Of a stretch of 41,825 nucleotides of DNA, positions 39,547 to 41,825 are shown one piece after another. Where the stretch lies: assembly GCA_023392595.1 (NCBI GenBank), contig JAEVYU010000011.1:1-41825 (forward strand), written 5' to 3'. The stretch comes from Bacillota bacterium. GTDB lineage: Bacteria; Bacillota; UBA4882; UBA8346. Under the pieces are notes generated by a model. The model worked only from the letters and a program-made list of their open reading frames with translations. It searched no databases and had not been told where the DNA came from. The position numbers were made by a program, and so were the translations under genes. Each line of letters opens with the position of its first letter. The stretch's first letter is position 1.

Positions 39547-40149
39547 TTATTTTTGCCAGCCATAATCTCCTTTGAATTCCACAAAAATCACCCGTTCAAT
39601 AGGTTCTTGAGTGATTTTTCCCAAAGAGTCTTTTTGAATTAAAAACAATTCTTGAACTTTATCGGTACCCATCGGGATCAGCATTTTCCCCTGGGGTTTC
39701 AATTGATCCACCAAAAGGTCAGGTAATTTCCCAGCTCCTGCAGTAACAATAATCCGCTCGTAAGGGGCAAATTCCTTCCATCCTTCACTTCCATCTCCTA
39801 TTTTATAATGTACATTCAGGTATCCTAATTCCCCAATTCGGGTCCGGGCCTGTTTGGATAGCTCGGCAATCCGCTCCACAGTATAAACTTCAGCTGCGAA
39901 TTCAGCCAAAAAAATGGTCTGGTAGCCCGAACCCGTGCCGATTTCTAATACGCGCATATTTTTTGATAAATCCAATAATCGGGTCATTTGACACACCAGG
40001 CTGGGTTGTGAAATAGTCTGTCCATGGCCTATCGGCAAGGGGCTATCTCTGGCGGCTAATTCTTGATAGGAATCTTCCAGAAATATCTTTCGATCTATTT
40101 TATTAAAAAAATCATCAACACGGTCGTTTTTTTGATCGGCGTTATTCAT
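39547..40149 (-). CDS. pcm: Protein-L-isoaspartate O-methyltransferase
   Basis: Repairs damaged proteins by methylating isoaspartyl residues. The 200 residues show the family order: SPLPIGHGQTISQPSLVCQM (active-site region), SAM motif VLEIGTGSGYQTIFLAEF, IGDGSEGWKEFAPYERIIVT and GKMLIPMG. ATG 40149 has AAAGGGG 7 nt upstream. It lies after the methyl-accepting receptor promoter region, transcribed away from it, and before dacF (45 bp gap beyond its 3' end). Confidence 0.94.
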   Translation of the reverse strand: MNNADQKNDRVDDFFNKIDRKIFLEDSYQELAARDSPLPIGHGQTISQPSLVCQMTRLLDLSKNMRVLEIGTGSGYQTIFLAEFAAEVYTVERIAELSKQARTRIGELGYLNVHYKIGDGSEGWKEFAPYERIIVTAGAGKLPDLLVDQLKPQGKMLIPMGTDKVQELFLIQKDSLGKITQEPIERVIFVEFKGDYGWQK

Positions 40150-40432
40150 CGAATACCCCTTTTTTCTCTGTTTACCGGACTATTATCCCAAGGTAAAGTT
40201 ATCCTTATGTCTTTCATTTGAATTTTAAAAAGAAAATTAAAAAAGCTTTTTTAATAGAACCACGAAATATTAGCGCGATGTTTTTTATATAAAGTTACTC
40301 AAAAACAAACCGATACCAACGATAGAATAAAAATTTAATTTTAATTATTTTAAATGGACTTTACTTTCCTAAAATAATTAATTAACTTTTTACTTCTACT
40401 AAAAATCTTTAATCAATGCTTGAGGAGGCTAC
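40150..40432. other. Divergent AT-rich intergenic region
   Basis: 283 bp between pcm and the chemotaxis receptor. It contains an 18-bp perfect palindrome TTAAAAAAGCTTTTTTAA (40237-40254) and long A/T tracts near 40325-40390. No open frame of note, riboswitch fold or sigma-28 promoter was recognised. The ribosome site GAGGAGG for the receptor is at 40422-40428. Confidence 0.6.
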
Positions 40433-41825
40433 ATGATGGAAAAAAAGTTAAAACTCGGTTCCCGAATCGTTTTGGGTTATGGAATTATCCTGGCATTTGT
40501 ACTAGCTATCGTCGCTATTGCAATATTTAGCCTGTGGCAAATGAATCTGAAAATGAAAATAATCATGGACAATGCCGAAAAAATAAAAATGGTGAATACA
40601 GTGAGACAAACAACCCTGATTGTTTCCAAGAATACCCGGGGTAACATAGTATTCAGCAATGATCCGGACACTTTAAGCCGGATTAAAGAAGAAATTAAAG
40701 CCGCCCGCGCCAAATCGGAAAAGGCGATCGATTTTTTAAAAACGGCAAACCTAACGGGAGAGGAAAAACAAGAGTTCGAAAATTTTGTTACCAATCGTAA
40801 TCTAAGCGTACCGGTTAATAATGAAGTCGCCAATCTGATTGCCGCTAATAAAAATAATGACGCCGCATTTTTATTAGCCAATCAAGCCGAACCGATGGTC
40901 CAAAAATCCATGGACATCCAACAAACTCTTGCGGATTTGGTTGAAGCCGATAGTAACGCGGCAAATCAGAGCGCTATTCAAACCTACTCCAATTCTTTCA
41001 AGCTATTAACTTTCCTGGTGACTTTGTGTTTCGCCTTAGGTTTTCTGGGCGCATTCTTCATCACCCGCAGTATCACCAAACCCATTAATAATATCGTCGC
41101 CGGACTCAATGACAGTTCTCACCAGGTTACGGCGGCTTCCCTCCAGTTATCGGCCTCAGCGCAGCAATTATCCCAAAGCAGCGCCGAACAAGCATCATCG
41201 ATTGAAGAAACCACTTCGACACTGCAAGAATCTTCTTCCATGTTGCAACAAAATACTATCAATACCAAACAAGCGGCCCAACTTTCAATGGAGACCAGCG
41301 ACTCGGCAAATAGTGGCAGCAAAGACATGCAAGAAATGTTGGATTCCATCCAGGAAATTAAAAAATCCAGCAATCAAATTTCAAAAATCATCAAAGTTAT
41401 CGATGATATCGCTTTCCAAACCAATATTCTAGCATTGAACGCAGCGATTGAGGCAGCCCGGGCCGGGGAAGCCGGTATGGGGTTTTCAGTTGTGGCCGAA
41501 GAAGTAAGAAACCTAGCCCAACGCAGCGCCCAGGCTGCCAAAGATACCACTGCTATTATTGAAGCCAATATCACACTCTCGGATAAAGGAGTAAACGCCT
41601 CTCAAAAAGTGCACCAGGTCTTAAGTGAGATCACCACCCGGGCCAAAAAAGTCAGCGCTTTAATGGATGAAATCGCCGCAGCCAGCCAAGAACAAGCGCA
41701 AGGGGTAGAACAGGTAAGCAAGGCTATGAGCCAGATGGAAACAGTAACGCAACGGAATGCCGCTAACGCCGAAGAAAGTGCTTCAGCAGCCGAAGAGTTA
41801 AATGCCCAGGCGGATAGCATGCGAA
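40433..41825 (+). CDS. Methyl-accepting chemotaxis protein, 3' end beyond window
   Basis: A transmembrane chemoreceptor; 464 codons are visible before the right edge. First membrane helix about 15-37; four-helix-bundle ligand domain (about 38-180, KIKMVNTVRQTTLIVSKNTR...); second helix about 187-207; short HAMP-like segment (TRSITKPINNIVAGL); then the long cytoplasmic coiled coil with the conserved hairpin tip IDDIAFQTNILALNAAIEAA and GFSVVAEEVRNLAQRSA. The C-terminal end, including any pentapeptide, is not seen. ATG 40433 and ATG 40436 are both possible after GAGGAGG. Signals to CheA/CheW; no other che gene is in the window. Confidence 0.95.
   Translation, partial: MMEKKLKLGSRIVLGYGIILAFVLAIVAIAIFSLWQMNLKMKIIMDNAEKIKMVNTVRQTTLIVSKNTRGNIVFSNDPDTLSRIKEEIKAARAKSEKAIDFLKTANLTGEEKQEFENFVTNRNLSVPVNNEVANLIAANKNNDAAFLLANQAEPMVQKSMDIQQTLADLVEADSNAANQSAIQTYSNSFKLLTFLVTLCFALGFLGAFFITRSITKPINNIVAGLNDSSHQVTAASLQLSASAQQLSQSSAEQASSIEETTSTLQESSSMLQQNTINTKQAAQLSMETSDSANSGSKDMQEMLDSIQEIKKSSNQISKIIKVIDDIAFQTNILALNAAIEAARAGEAGMGFSVVAEEVRNLAQRSAQAAKDTTAIIEANITLSDKGVNASQKVHQVLSEITTRAKKVSALMDEIAAASQEQAQGVEQVSKAMSQMETVTQRNAANAEESASAAEELNAQADSMR

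Noticed and set aside
40237..40254. 18-bp palindrome TTAAAAAAGCTTTTTTAA as a terminator or operator
   Set aside because: No loop, very AT-rich, and between divergent genes where a terminator is not needed; probably chance composition.

Overview
The window looks like a chromosomal segment of a diderm, endospore-forming Firmicute, most like the Limnochordia/Hydrogenispora-type lineages. The placement is inferred from gene content, not from a search. Sporulation genes (spoIIE with a Spo0A-type promoter, a SipL-like SPOCS/LysM protein, a DacF-type carboxypeptidase) sit beside an outer-membrane/LPS gene set (lpxC, fabZ, lpxA, lpxI, lptC, lptA, lptB, one lptF/G permease, an LptD homologue). SCIFF and its radical-SAM maturase point to the Clostridia side of the phylum. 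Moderate GC, TTG starts and strong GGAGG ribosome sites fit this.

Layout. 1-1568: accessory DNA, with an AT-rich AAA/SF1-helicase-like gene running off the left edge, a scrambled ORF remnant and a decayed tyrosine-integrase 3' end lying against the 3' end of an rlmCD/rumA-type gene, a gene class known as an integration target. 1569-6187: rlmCD, the SCIFF maturase scfB, the 45-residue SCIFF peptide scfA, tRNA-Ala(CGC), a 57-residue cysteine-rich protein with its own strong promoter, and a solitary DNA methyltransferase. 6188-14885: a long minus-strand envelope operon, in transcription order lptC-lptA-lptB-lptF/G-DUF3084-yqgF-like-SLH/barrel protein-repeat protein-lptD. 15057-18316: lpxC-fabZ-lpxA-lpxI behind a perfect-consensus promoter and a leader of about 140 nt. 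18499-21811: an ATPase and an 842-residue, largely extracytoplasmic permease-like protein, the best candidate here for an undescribed transenvelope system. 21996-23270: an isolated plus-strand AlbA_2-like gene. 23432-27920: SipL-like protein, a 36-residue membrane peptide, a TIG/OmpA peptidoglycan-binding protein and birA. 28074-34182: htrA, folB, a rhomboid protease, ftsH and tilS. 34411-39462: a small helical protein, spoIIE, a YkvI-type transporter and dacF. 39547-41825: pcm and a chemotaxis receptor cut by the right edge.

How the genes work together. LpxC, LpxA and LpxI are lipid A enzymes and FabZ serves fatty-acid synthesis. LptB, LptF/G, LptC, LptA and LptD would form the bridge carrying LPS to the outer membrane. 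No lpxD, lpxB, lpxK, kdtA or lptE was recognised, so these must lie elsewhere or be divergent. The SLH/barrel protein, the repeat protein and the TIG/OmpA protein probably attach or populate the outer membrane. HtrA, FtsH and the rhomboid protein are envelope proteases. Non-coding elements include several consensus-like promoters, hairpin terminators, a 79-bp MITE-like palindrome and two apparent non-AUG/GUG/UUG starts in the envelope operon.
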